Shown here: piece after piece, positions 42,756 through 53,697 of the stretch
Layout: each line of letters starts with the position of its first letter
Position numbering within the stretch: position 1 is the first letter of the stretch
Assembly: GCF_028583425.1 (NCBI RefSeq)
Contig: NC_072791.1
Location: 30,945,368 to 31,009,367, forward strand
Origin: Eublepharis macularius
Lineage: Eukaryota > Chordata > Lepidosauria > Squamata > Eublepharidae
Direction of reading: 5' to 3'
Length of the DNA stretch: 64,000 nt
Position numbers and translations under genes: made by a program
Notes under the pieces: generated by a model
What the model saw: only the letters and a program-made list of their open reading frames with translations
Told to the model about the DNA's origin: nothing
Database searches by the model: none

Positions 42756-42905
42756 ACATTTATTTATTTATTTATTTATTTATTTGATTTATACCCTGCC
42801 CTCCCCACAGATGGGCTAAGGGTGGCTAACAACATTAAAAAATACATTAAAATCACAGAAAATCACATTAAAATCACAGAAACATACAATCAATAATATT
42901 TTTTA
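42756..42905 (-). repeat. L2-type 3' tail
   Basis: (TTTA)n, then 'gatttataccctgccctccccacagatgggctaagggtggctaacaac', an antisense LINE 3' end, followed by a repeated 'attaaaatcacagaaa' tail. Confidence 0.65.
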
Positions 42906-42934
42906 AAAAATGATTAAAATACTCCAGGAGCAGG

Positions 42935-43384
42935 CTATTTAAACAAATATCGGGACCGCCTCTCCCTGTACGTTCCCCGGAGATCGCTCCGATCAGCGAA
43001 TAAATATTTACTTGTGGTCCCCGGCCCTAAGGAAGCCCGCCTCGCTTCAACCAGGGCCAGGGCTTTTTCAGTCCTGGCCCCAGCCTGGTGGAACGCTCTG
43101 TCAATGGAAACCCGGGCCCAGCGGGACATATTATCGTTCCGCCGGGCCTGTAAGACAGAGCTGTTCCGCCAGGCGTTTGGTGATTGAAGGGGGCGGTGCC
43201 ATGTCAGCCTCCCACCTTTGGGGTGGGGAAGGTTCTCCCCACCACTGCACCTTGTTAATTTGTTTTATTATTTGTATATTGATTTTAGTTTTTGTTTTTA
43301 TCAATTTTAACTGTTCACCGCCCAGAGCCCCTGGGATGGGCGGTATATAAATTGAATAAATAAATAAATAAATAAATAAATAAA
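42935..43384 (+). mobile_element. L2 LINE 3' end
   Basis: The plus frame reads RDRLSLYVPRRSLRSANK, VVPGPKEARLASTRARAFS and RRACKTELFRQAFGD, then stop. The 3' UTR ends 'ccgcccagagcccctgggatgggcgg' with (AATA)n. It runs tail to tail into the minus-strand L2 that follows. Confidence 0.9.
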
Positions 43385-44879
43385 TTGGGAGTCCGTATAC
43401 AGGCATGGCAGACGGCTGAGGGCAGCTCCGGAAGAAATGGTGGTCTTAGATGGAAGAAGAAGGACACTCGCTGGCACTCAGCCAAAGGCCCAGCAGAACA
43501 TCTCCATTTTACAAGCCCTGCAAAACTGTAACCGGTCACACAGGGCCCAGATCTCCAGTGGGGAGAGCATTCCACCAGGCCAGGGCCAGGGCAGAAAAAG
43601 CCCTTGCCCTGGTTGAGCCAGGGTTTGGGCCAGGGACCACCAGGAGTTGCTTGTCTGCAGAGCGCAACACCCTGCAGGGGACATAATGGAAGAGGCAGTC
43701 CCACAGGTATGGAGGTCCCAGTCCATGAAGGGCTTTAAATACCAAGGTTAACACCTTGAACCGGATCTGGAACTCCACTGGAAGCCAGTGCAGCTGGCAC
43801 AGCACATGATGAATGTGCGCTTGGATGGGCGTTCCGGTAAGGACGTGTGCCGCTGCATTCTGGATCAGCTGTAACTTCCGGGTCAGGCCCAAGGGCAGTC
43901 CAGGATAGAGTGAGTTGCAGTAGTCTAGCCTGGAGGTGACCATTGCATGGATTACTGTGGCCAGGTCCTGGGGTGAAAGATAGGGCGCCAGTTGCCTGCC
44001 CTGTCGAAGATGAAAAAAGGCAGACCTGGCAACAGTCGTGACCTGGGCCTCCATTGAAAGTGTGGCATCCAAGGTCACACCCAGACTCCTCACCATCAGT
44101 GAAGGTTTCAATTGTACCCCATCGAGGGCTGGGAGCCGGTTCCCAGCTCGATTGCCCCATGATCCAGACACAGAACCTCTGTCTTCAGGGGATTCAATTT
44201 CAGGCGACTCTGATGTAACCATACCGTCACAGCCTCAAGACCCTTGACCAAGGAATCCAAAGCAAGATCGGACTGGCCATCTGTAATGATTCCAAGTAAA
44301 TGTGTGCATGTATCTTTAAATGCTTGATGAGATAGGTGAAGAGTGGAGGGTGAAGGAGATGGATGAGTGAGTGATATGATTGGTTGAGGACTGAGAGGGT
44401 GGGCGGAGTAAATGCAGTTTGAGACTGAGAGTAGAGAGAAAATTTTTAGTCAGAAGAAAGCAGGCTAGCTGTGTGCTGCCTGAATATGTTGAAGTGTTTA
44501 TGAGAGAAATATAACCTGTGTGGAACCTGAACTGAGCATGTTTGTGAAAGGACACTCAGTCAGGGAAAGAGAGGCCAGCTGTGTGAATGAGAGTCAATGA
44601 AGTAACTTTAAGAACCGAGAACTACATTTATGAAACCGATACGCTTCTTGACTAAATAAAAGTTTATTTTTGTTTTGTTATATCCCAGTGTAGCTGTCAT
44701 TGCTATATCCCATTCCTATCTTCAGGGCCACGTAGAACCACGAAGGAGCCTGACGCTTAGGAACGTTACCAAAGGGAAAATTTAAATAAAATATGTATTG
44801 TCGAAGGCTTTCACGGCTGGAGAACGATGGTTGTTGGGGGTTTTCCGGGCTGTATTGCCGTGGTCTTGGCATTGTAGTT

Positions 44880-44920
44880 CCTGACGTTTCGCCAGCAGCT
44901 GTGGCTGGCATCTTCAGAGG
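44880..44920 (-). ncRNA. Hammerhead-ribozyme-like motif (left arm)
   Basis: Minus strand: CCT - CTGAAGA - T - GCCAGC/GCTGGC stem - GAAAC - GTC - AGG, identical to the motif at 45280. Core boxes intact; helix III minimal. Confidence 0.55.
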
Positions 44921-45279
44921 TGTAGCACCAAAAGACAGAGATCTCTCAGTGTCACAGTGTGGAAAAGATGTAGGTCATTTGTATCTACTCAGGAGGGGTG
45001 GGGTTGAGCTGAGTCATTCTGTAAGAGTTTCCCAGGGTGTGGAATGCTAATGGCGGGAGGCTTCATTGTATCCTGAGGAGGTTCTTTTGCATCAAGCACC
45101 AATCCATATGCAAAAGAACCTCCTCAGGATACAATGAAGCCTCCCGCCATTAGCATTCCACACCCTGGGAAACTCTTACAGAATGACTCAGCTCAACCCC
45201 ACCCCTCCTGAGTAGATACAAATGACCTACATCTTTTCCACACTGTGACACTGAGAGATCTCTGTCTTTTGGTGCTACA

Positions 45280-45320
45280 CCTCTGAAGATGCCAGCCACA
45301 GCTGCTGGCGAAACGTCAGG
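45280..45320 (+). ncRNA. Hammerhead-ribozyme-like motif (right arm)
   Basis: Plus-strand mirror of 44880-44920. Two motifs on one palindromic transcript would face each other in cis, so activity could be lost to arm-arm pairing. Confidence 0.55.
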
Positions 45321-47248
45321 AACTACAATGCCAAGACCACGTTAAATAAAATATCTTGGAATAAAATATTCCTGGTGGCAGCAGACTACCCAGAGGGTTA
45401 AGGGATAGATTAAAAGAAAAATCTCCCCTGGAGAAAGTAAAGCTCATAACACCATCCATCAGCAGATAGAGCTGAGTGTCATCCGCATACCAGTGACAAC
45501 CTAGCCCAAAGCTGCTGGCTAACCGGGCAAGGGGGCACATATAGATGTTAAATAGCATCGGGGAAAGAATCGCCCCCTGAGGGATGCCACATACCAAAAA
45601 ATGGTAAGCAGACATCTGTTCCCCGAGTGCCACCCTCTGTCCTAGATTGTGAAGGAAGGAGTTCAGCCATTGCAGGGCTGTTCCACGAATCCCCACATCG
45701 GCAAGGCAGTGGGTCAGAAGATTATGATTGACCATGTCAAATGCTGCTGTAAGATCTAAAAGTATCAGCAGTGCCGACCCACTCCGTTCCAGGTGTTGCC
45801 GCAGATCATCTGTGAGGGCAACCAGAGCCGTCTCTGTACCATGGCCAGGCCTGAAGCTGGACTGGAATGGATCCAGGATAGAGGCATCACCCAGGTATAC
45901 CTACAGCTGTTCCGCTACCGCCCTCTCAGTTACCTTACCCAGGAATGGAATATTCGAAACTGGGCGATAATTGGCTGGATCAGCAGGATCCAGTAATGGT
46001 TTCTTTAATAAGGACCACACCACTGCCTCTTTCAGTGAGTCTGGAAAAAAACCAGAACTCAGAGAAAGATTAATGATGTCAGCTAATGGTGTCCAAATCC
46101 CATCACCACCACTTTTCACCAGCCATGATGGGCATGGGTCCAATGGGCATGTGGTAGGTTTCACAGCATGCAGGACCCTGCCCACCTCCTCCTGGGAGAG
46201 TGGCCTGAATTGATCTAATATCAACCCTGAGGACAACCAAGGGGCCTCCAGTACACATACTGCATCAACTGTGGTGGACAGATCCCGATGGAGTGACAAG
46301 ATCTGATCCGCAAAATAGTCTCCAAAAGCCTTACAGCTTATTACTGAATTTACATTTTTATTTGCCCATGTGTGAGGGACATTAAAGACCAAATCATTCT
46401 GGAAAGTTGTGCTGGGCGAGAACTAGTGGACACAGTGGAAGCTGCATAGTAGTCTCTCTTTGCAGCTTTCAGTGCCATCTCATAGGCCTTCATAAACGTC
46501 CTATAAGATGTTCTTGTCACTTCATCATGGAGTCGCCGCCACACCCGCTCTAGCCGTCTCAGCTCCCATTTGATTTGTCGTAGCTCATCAGTATACCAAG
46601 GAGCGACTCTAGTTCGGGGGCGGAGAGAGCGACGGGGAGCGATCTCATCAATAGCTTCAGAGAAACGGGCATTCCAGTCCTCTATCAGCTCATCCAATGA
46701 GCCACCAGGGGGCATCGGATCCTGCAGAGCGTTCAGCAATTCAATTGGATCCATTTGACTCCACGGGTGAGCATAAATCAGCTCGTCGCCCAAGCAGGAG
46801 GGGGTCATGGTGCCCAGACAAGCCCACAGGATGAGGTGGTCTGACCATGGCACAGTGTGTGTCCTGCTCGATGTGTGGGCATTGATACAAACTGGGAGAG
46901 TCCTAATGCTGCCATGGAGGCTATCATGTCCATGGCCTGTGAGGAGGTAGCATCATCGGCATGGACATTGATGTCCCCTAAGACCAGAAGCCTGGGGTAC
47001 TCCAAGGCCCAGCCAGCCACCGCCTCTAACAGGCCAGGCACAGCATCTGCTGGTGCGCTGGGCGATCGGTACACCAGACAAATGGCTATACTCTCCTCGG
47101 CATCCCACACCAGGCCCACACAATCAATGCCAGCAATCTTTGGCAAGGGGAGCAGCCTGATGGAGAAAGACTCTCGAATGAGCACCACTACCCCAACAAG
47201 ACATTTACCAATATGTAAAACAAGTATGAGAAACCTGTACCATAAATG

Positions 47249-47673
47249 TGTTGGAATATATGTGTGTTGCAAGGTCTGAGATTCAGTCATTATGGGGTTA
47301 ATGTATTTACCTACCATGCTATTGTTTAGATTGACCTGGAAGGGGAACCTGGCTCAAAGCCAATAATCTGCAAGCCCGGGAAACTTGAGAGTGTTTGTAA
47401 ACTGTTATTGGTCAACAGGTCAGGTGACTTTCTTTCAGGGTCAAGAAGACAGAGGAAGAAGAAGATTCTCCATTCAGTTATCCCAGCTCTTTGTTTGTAA
47501 CCAGTAGTGAGAATGTAGCTCCAGGCGTTTGTTATTTTGTAGGCAATCCTGTTAACCTTTTTTCCTTTAGAAGTAAATGATTTTAAAAGCTAAACTCGTG
47601 TGCTGACTCTCTATTGATTCAAGATCCATTGCACCTCTGAAGAAAAGCTATTTTTTAACCTTTTCCCCCAACA
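47249..47673. mobile_element. Solo LTR (425 bp)
   Basis: TGTTGG...CCAACA inverted ends, flanked by AAATG/AAGTG (one mismatch). No internal region. It sits at the truncated 5' end of the L2. Family not assigned; a fossil. Confidence 0.6.
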
Positions 47674-48457
47674 AAGTGGACCAGTTGAAGTAATTATTAA
47701 GGTGAAAAAGATGCTAGCAATTCGTGTATATTGTTCTTTGAATAACAGCAGTATGGTATGGCTTTGGATAGGCAATATGAGATCATTAGCTCTTGAAAAA
47801 GGCAAACCTTATGAGTTATATCATCCTGCTTTCAGATAATACTGCCAGTCATTGCTGCATCTCAAAATAGTCTAGGAGACTCAAAGTTATCTCAGAAGTC
47901 TCAGTCAACTTGAGAGGAACAATCCTTACTGAAACTACTCCTTTTTAGCTCTCCAGAGAGCCAGCTAAAAAGAAGAAAGCAAGCAAACAAAGTAACTGCA
48001 GACAAAAGTATCTCCTTTTCAAGTACAACATAATTCTCTCATTGTCTCACAGCAAACATGAGAAGGGGGTGGGAGTTGAAGACACTCAGTTGTGCCAGCC
48101 AGGAAAAAGGTGGGGAAATAGCTTCCAATGCTACAAAAAGAAACTTTTCAGCAACTTGAGGAAGCCAAGCAAGAAGTGAGAAGGAAAACAAAAGGGAAAA
48201 GGTGGGAAACTGCCTCCAGTGCTAAGAAAAAAACCCACTTCATAGAGCAAACTGTATCCCAGCAACACCAAGAGAAGAGGCAGAGTGGAAAACACTAAAA
48301 TCTTCACAGCTATTCTGCTGTGTCTGGAAAGAAATGGGCAGAAAGTCAGCTTCATGGCTGCAATAAAAGGGAGGAAAGTAGGGAAATTCTACTGTAGCAA
48401 TGCGCAGAGCATACTTGCTGCAGAGGAACAAGTGCAGGGAAAAATACCTCTGCACTA
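47674..48457. other. Purine-rich sequence, perhaps L1 5' region
   Basis: AG-rich with 'gaggaagccaagcaagaagtgagaagg'. It continues at 51059 beyond the inserted LINE, into a recognisable L1 endonuclease piece. L1 origin is inference. Confidence 0.35.
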
Positions 48458-51045
48458 GAACCTACAACTATATAGTCAAGCTTTTAAGGTTTCCTCAAAA
48501 TCTGAAAATCCTTTAAAGAGTTATGATGACCTCGTCCAATCCTTAAGGCCACTTTTGGTAGGTGCTCGAGAGGGAAAACTGGTCAAGACCAATTTGTCAT
48601 CTAAACCTTAGTTTGATCAAAGCTGTATTTGTGCTAAAAATGCTTTAATCTATGCCTATAAGCTAGCACTGAGAGCTGATGAAAAGACCAGACAGGATGC
48701 ATATCGTTCTCTTTCATTTTTAAAAAAGAAAGATAAATCACTGGTTGCCCGCTGTAAGAAAGAACATACCAGAAAACTGTGGGCCAATATAACTGAAGCA
48801 GCTACGAGCAAAAACTCAGTGGTGTTCTGGAAACTAGTGTCAAACCGCGCCTCCACAGCCGCCTCCCCCTTGGCTTCCTGTATCCCCCCAGATAAATGGA
48901 CTTCTTTTTTCCAAAAAATGTATGATGATCCTATTCAACCCCCTCCTGCCCTAACAATAGAAAATCTGGCCAAATGCCCCCCAGTTCATGCCGAAGAGGT
49001 AAAAGCTTATATTAGCCAGTTAAAGAATGCAAAAGCCCCTGGGCTTGATGGACTATCTCCAGAATTACAAAAACAAATAAGGACTGGTGGGCAACTTTCC
49101 TAGCCTCCCTATTTACTTATATTGATGAAACCGGCTACATCCCCAATGATTGGGGAATGGCTATAGTAGTCCCCTTCCATAAGAAGGGAAAGAAGGAGGA
49201 TCCATCCAATTATAGACCAATCAGCTTACTAAGCATTGTAAGCAAGTTGTCTACAAAACATCTGCTGGAGAAATTTTTAGACTGGCTAGAACAGGAGGAA
49301 ATAATTGCTGATGAGCAAGCTGGGTTTAGAGCTGGCAGGTCAACAATAGATCACTGCCTAGTAATGCAACACCTTGTAGAGAAATATGCTACAGGAGACC
49401 AAGCATCACTTTACCGGGCATTTGTTGATTTAAAAGCAGCTTTTGACACAGTCTCTAGAAATAGACTTTGGAGGAAACTGCAGGCCTCCTCTATTGATAG
49501 GCGACTGCTGTTCCTTTTTGGGGCTATGGACAACCAAACTGCCCTGAGTAAGGTGCAGCCAAACTGGGCATTTGACTGACCCCATTCAAACTTACAGGCA
49601 GGTGTGCTTTCTAGCCCCCTTTCTGTTTATCTTCTACATCAACAATTTGGTAAACCTTTTGAATGACCCTGGATTGCACCCTCCCAAATTAGCAAATAGG
49701 CACATTCACGTACTGCTCTATGCAGATGATGCTGTATTACTTTCTAGGACCCCCATAGGGCTGAAACGAGCCCTAAAAATTTTTTCCCAATTCTGTGATA
49801 CTGAACACCTTCTAAACTAATTACCAAAAAACTAAGATCCTGGCTTTTGGTAAAAATCCAAAGATCAGACGATGGGAGCTTCAGGGGCATCAGTTAGAAC
49901 AAGTTACCAGCTTCAAATATTTGGGTATAGTTTTGCAAGCCTCAGGTATCAAAACAACACATAGCCGCTTCATTGCTGATGTGGGAGAAAAAACAGCACA
50001 CGATATACTGAAATTCTATCGACCACAAGGGGGGCAGTATGAACCAGCTGCACTCAGATTGTTTAAAGCCAAACCATTGGCCCAATTAGTATACGGATCA
50101 TTCTTAGGGCTGCCATCCTCCTCTTTCTCTCAACTTGAGAGAGTGCAGTCCAAATTCCTTAGAGCCCTATTACAAGTGCCCAAATGCATGCCTAACTCAT
50201 GGGTTAGACTGGAAACAGGAATGTTAAGGGTAGAGGCCAGAATCACCATCCTTTCCATTTTCAAATGGCTGTCAGGACGTCTAAACCCACAAGGTCTGCT
50301 CCTTCTGTTATTCCAAGACAAATTTCAATCTAATTGGCAAAAGGCGACTCTGAAATCCCTGGGAAAATTGGGTCTTTCCCCTCAAAGTTTGCTAGTCATG
50401 GGGTTAGACCGAGCAAAATCACTCATTAAGCAGAGAGTGACAGACATTGAAAGACAAACAGATTTACTTAGAGCACCAGGTTTTATTTCTTCAGATACTA
50501 CTAAATATATTGCCGCTCCTGCAGCCTATTTTTACTTTCTTGAATCCAGTAACTCCAGAAGGGCATTTACTTTAGCTAGGAGTTCAACTCCACCCTCTGC
50601 CATTCTGGAAGGAAAGTTTAAAGCTGTCCCTTACTCTCTTAGGCTTTGCTCCTATCCCCTAAGAGAAACTGACTCAATGGAGCACATCTTCTTTAACTGC
50701 CCAAGTCACAGTAAAATTAGAGCAGAAACCATCAGTCCATTAGTAGAAAGATTCCCTGGAAGTTCAAATAAAATCAAACTTGATTATCTTTTCTCTGATC
50801 GGAATCACCAGACAACACATCAAGTAGCAAGATTCTGTGGCCAGGTCTACAAGCAACATAAATCGCATAAGGCAGACTGAATGTATTTTAACCTTTTAAA
50901 CAACTAATTTATGATGATCTTATTTTTTTACTCTTATATTTATTCATCATTCTTCCCCTGTATCCAATCTCGACTGTTTTTAAACTGATTTGCAAATGGT
51001 TTTATATGTACTGGTCGCAGACTATAATAATAAATGTGACTTGAC
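48458..51045 (+). mobile_element. Non-LTR retrotransposon (2.6 kb, 5'-truncated), perfect 13-bp target duplication
   Basis: TACCTCTGCACTA flanks both ends (48445-48457, 51046-51058). Order: linker (KPWFDQSC, FLKKKDKSLVARCKKEH); RT (VVPFHKKGKKEDPSNYRPIS, FVDLKAAFDTVSRNRLW, LLYADDAVLLS); then a long C-terminal domain to 50880 with a Cys/His cluster (LCSYPLRETDSMEHIFFNC) and stop. The 3' end is 'aataataaatgtgact'. One in-frame stop plus frame changes near 49575 and 49820 break the frame; the last 319 codons are open. Clade not settled (Vingi/I-like or R4-like). Confidence 0.88.
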
Positions 51046-51254
51046 TACCTCTGCACTAAGAATAGCAGAAATACCTGAACCTACTTCATGGGATGAATTA
51101 TCCTAGCTACCACCAGAAGAAGCTGAGAAATGGAGAAAAGTGGAGGGTGTGGTGTCGGTGTTGAAGAGAATGATAACACATTGAAAGAGCTCCGTCTCTC
51201 CCATGCCTGAAATTTAAAATTTATTTTGGAAGGGTAAAGTAAAAATATTTACCC

Positions 51255-51395
51255 TTCCAACATAAAGATACACTAAGAGATCCAAAAGGCAGATTCATAT
51301 TTATTAAAGGCACTATAGAAAACCAAACTTACACATTTGGCTCAATTTATGCCCCAAACCAAGACAGCCTAATGAAATTCTAAAACAAAGTTCGT
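51255..51395 (+). mobile_element. L1 LINE endonuclease fragment
   Basis: Translates as KDTLRDPKGRFIFIKGTI and YTFGSIYAPNQDS, the L1 endonuclease 'D-P-x-G-R-F...N-I-Y-A-P-N' motif. Short and degraded. Confidence 0.75.
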
Positions 51396-51399
51396 TAGA

Positions 51400-52015
51400 A
51401 TACACATGTATCACTTAGTATAATGTGCTCTAAACCATATTTTCATGACAAACCCACAGAAACAGCAGCAACATAACCTAAGGGTATAATGGAGAGCAAC
51501 AAATAGAAACAGAAGGATTAAAAGTATCCTGCTCGCTAGGTTGGAGGCAAGTTCTGACAACAACAGAGCCAACAACAAAGATTCTCAGGTCAAACTCCAT
51601 GGTCAAGTAACAGATTCCAAAATCAAACACTGTGACCCACCAAGGCTCAGGCAGCCAGAACCTAAGAGCTCACCAACAGCCAAGTCCAGAATACCACAAT
51701 TGTGACTAGCTAATCCCATGCTAGCTGCGGCCTTATAAAGGGAGTTTCTCCTACAGGTCAGGCTGGGTTCATTAAGCTTCTTTCTCCAAGCTGGCTCATC
51801 TCTGCTACTCAGGAGGAGTAGATCAGATCCTGTACTGGCTCTCCTGACATTTCCTCAGCAGGGGGAAGGCCATGGGCTGCCAGGCATGCACTCCTGTGCT
51901 TGGTCCATGCCTCTGCCCCTACCCTCAGCCTTCGTTGCTCCTGGGGTTCTTTGGGAGACAGCGGCAGGTCTGACAGCAGGCAGGTCCATGCTAAGGCTGC
52001 CTGGCTTGATGACAC
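51400..52015. other. Unclassified, partly GC-rich; LTR-like promoter words
   Basis: 'gcggccttataaagggagtttctcc' near 51726 looks like an LTR core promoter, but no ends or duplication were found. Confidence 0.3.
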
Positions 52016-52017
52016 TG

Positions 52018-52570
52018 TGGTTGCCAACGCTCCTGGAGATCCCCACAAATTACAACTGATCCCCAAATGACAGATTTTAACATTCTCCGAGACATGGAGG
52101 CTTCTTAGGCTGGCCTATGTGGAATTATACCCCACATAGGTACTACCTGACAATTGATGCCAATCCACCTAGAGAACTCCGAGAGTTACAAATGACTTTC
52201 AAATGACAAGTTTTAATTATCTCAAACAGAATGCTGGCTTTGGAGTGTGGCTTCTGTGGAATTATACCCCACTGAGGACCCTCCATATTATGATTGCCAT
52301 ACCTGGAGATCTCCTTCCATTTCACCTGAACTCCATATGTCCTATTTTACCTAAATTGGAGACAATGGTGGTATTGGGTATTGGCAACTGGGGTGTCTGA
52401 AGCACCTCTTTACAGTAGTTGCCAACCCACCTGGAGATCTGTTTCCGTTACAACTGAACTCCATATGGTGACGTTATCTCTCTTGGAGACAATGGTGTCA
52501 TTGGAGGTCAGTGCCTGTGGCATTATACCCCTCCGAAGCCCATCTTACTGTGCTTCCTAATATCCAGCTG
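52018..52570 (-). repeat. Four degenerate head-to-tail copies of the AGGGTTGCCA-type element
   Basis: Each copy is a fragment in the same orientation. They begin at about 52018 ('ggttgccaacgctcctggagatc'), 52158, 52289 ('gattgccatacctggagatc') and 52419 ('agttgccaacccacctggagatc'). Phrases such as 'aattataccccac' recur. Confidence 0.6.
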
Positions 52571-52599
52571 GTATCATCTGGCCCATAATTTAAACCCTA

Positions 52600-53455
52600 T
52601 CCTCTGCTGCCAACAGGAACAGCTCCCTGCCCTCCTCTAAGTGACAGCCCTTCAAATACTTAAAGAGAGCAATCATGTCCCCCTATGACATCATGCAATT
52701 TGGATGTTATGCCTCCGTTGACAGACCCCAAGATCGCACTCACCTTTTTTGTCACTTCATCACACTGGCTGCTCATATTTAACTTATGTTCCATCTGAAC
52801 CCCAAGATCTTGTTCACACACACTGCTAACCAGAAGTGTATCCCCCATCCAGTATGTGTGTTCCTCATTTTTGCTACCCAGATGTAGAACTTGGCACTTA
52901 TCCTTGTTAAATTGCATCTTGTTCACATCCACCCACTTTTCCAATGTGTTCCGATCTCATTGAATTCTATCCCTATCTACTGATTTTGTTTGCTGCTTCT
53001 CCCAATTCAATGTCATCTGCAAATTTAATGCATAGCCCCTCCACACCCTCATCCAGATCATTTATAAAAATATTGAAAAGTACCAGGCCCAGGACCGAGC
53101 CCTGTGGCACCCCACTGGGCACCTTCCTCCATTCAGATGAAATGCATTGACATCTACTCTTTGAGTGCGGTTCTCCAACCAGTTCCCTATCCACCTAACT
53201 ATCCTAGAGTCCAGTCCACAGTCCTCTAGTTTACCCATCAGAACATCATGAGGAACCTTGCCAAAAGCTTTACTGAAATCCAGATAAACTACATCAATTC
53301 TCATGATCCAGTAAGCCTGTCACTTGATCATAGAAGGAGATGAGGTTGGTCTAGCAGGACCCATTGAGGACAAATCCATGCTGACTTCCGCATATCACTA
53401 TGTTGTCCATCAGATGCTTGCATACAGACGTGTTTAATATCTGTTCCAATATAAT
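52600..53455 (-). mobile_element. CR1 LINE fragment
   Basis: Minus frames read [67 protein letters not shown] and QDLGVQMEHKLNMSSQCD, the CR1 RT and C-terminal motifs. Several frame changes. The 3' part near 52660 has 'aatcatgtcccc'. Confidence 0.92.
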
Positions 53456-53522
53456 TTTTTTTGTCACTGCATCACACTGGCTGCTCATATTTAACTTGCG
53501 TTCCATCTGAACCCCAAGATCA
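53456..53522 (-). repeat. Second partial CR1 piece
   Basis: 'ttgtcactgcatcacactggctgctcatatttaacttgcgttccatctgaaccccaagatc' repeats 52750-52812 almost exactly. It is either a separate insertion or a local duplication. Confidence 0.75.
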
Positions 53523-53576
53523 GCTGTAATTCAAGGAGAACTCTAGGCCCCATCTGGAGGTTGGCAATCTTATCCA
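53523..53576 (+). repeat. End fragment of the AGGGTTGCCA-type element
   Basis: 'gctgtaattcaaggagaactctaggccccatctggaggttggcaat'. Confidence 0.6.
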
Positions 53577-53697
53577 GTCTCCCGCTCTTCAAATCAGCTC
53601 TGCTGTTCTCCTCTATATGCTTGAATCATCTCTCCGTGCACTTACTGACGCTTTAGTCAAATCCCTCTCCAAATACCCACACTTCGTGCAGCTTTCT

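Larger units (their letters stand above)
44795..45341. mobile_element. Penelope-like (PLE) foldback with 13-bp target duplication
   Basis: Nearly perfect palindrome centred at about 45102: left arm 44795-45094, right arm 45110-45341, with the right arm lacking the terminal 65 bases or so. Flanked by TTAAATAAAATAT on both sides (44782-44794, 45342-45354). Each arm carries a hammerhead-like motif. Inverted double copies and 10-20 bp duplications suit PLE retrotransposition. No coding region is present. Confidence 0.8.
44282..45451. mobile_element. Solo LTR inserted in the L2
   Basis: TGTAATG...CATAACA ends, flanked by CCATC (44277-44281 and 45452-45456), the 5-bp duplication of LTR elements. 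It contains AATAAA near 44656. Its net length without the inner PLE insertion is about 610 bases. A 'tggtggcagcag' phrase near the right end resembles a primer-binding region, so the right part may be leader. A fossil with no internal genes. Confidence 0.7.
43385..47220 (-). mobile_element. L2 LINE, split by a solo LTR
   Basis: From 47220 down: endonuclease (LLVLGDINVHADD, 46805-47215); linker (APRRSLRPRTRVAPWYTDEL); RT (LLKKPLLDPADPANYRPVS, LILLDLTAAFDMVNHN, GIPQGAILSPMLFNIY, YADDTQLYL, to 45457); interruption 44282-45451; then C-terminal domain (HQSRLKLNP, VTSRLDYCNSLYPGLPLG, LHWLPVEFQIRFKVL) to about 43540 and 3' UTR. Several frame changes, but long open stretches, so moderately young. The start of the endonuclease is missing. 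Confidence 0.92.
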
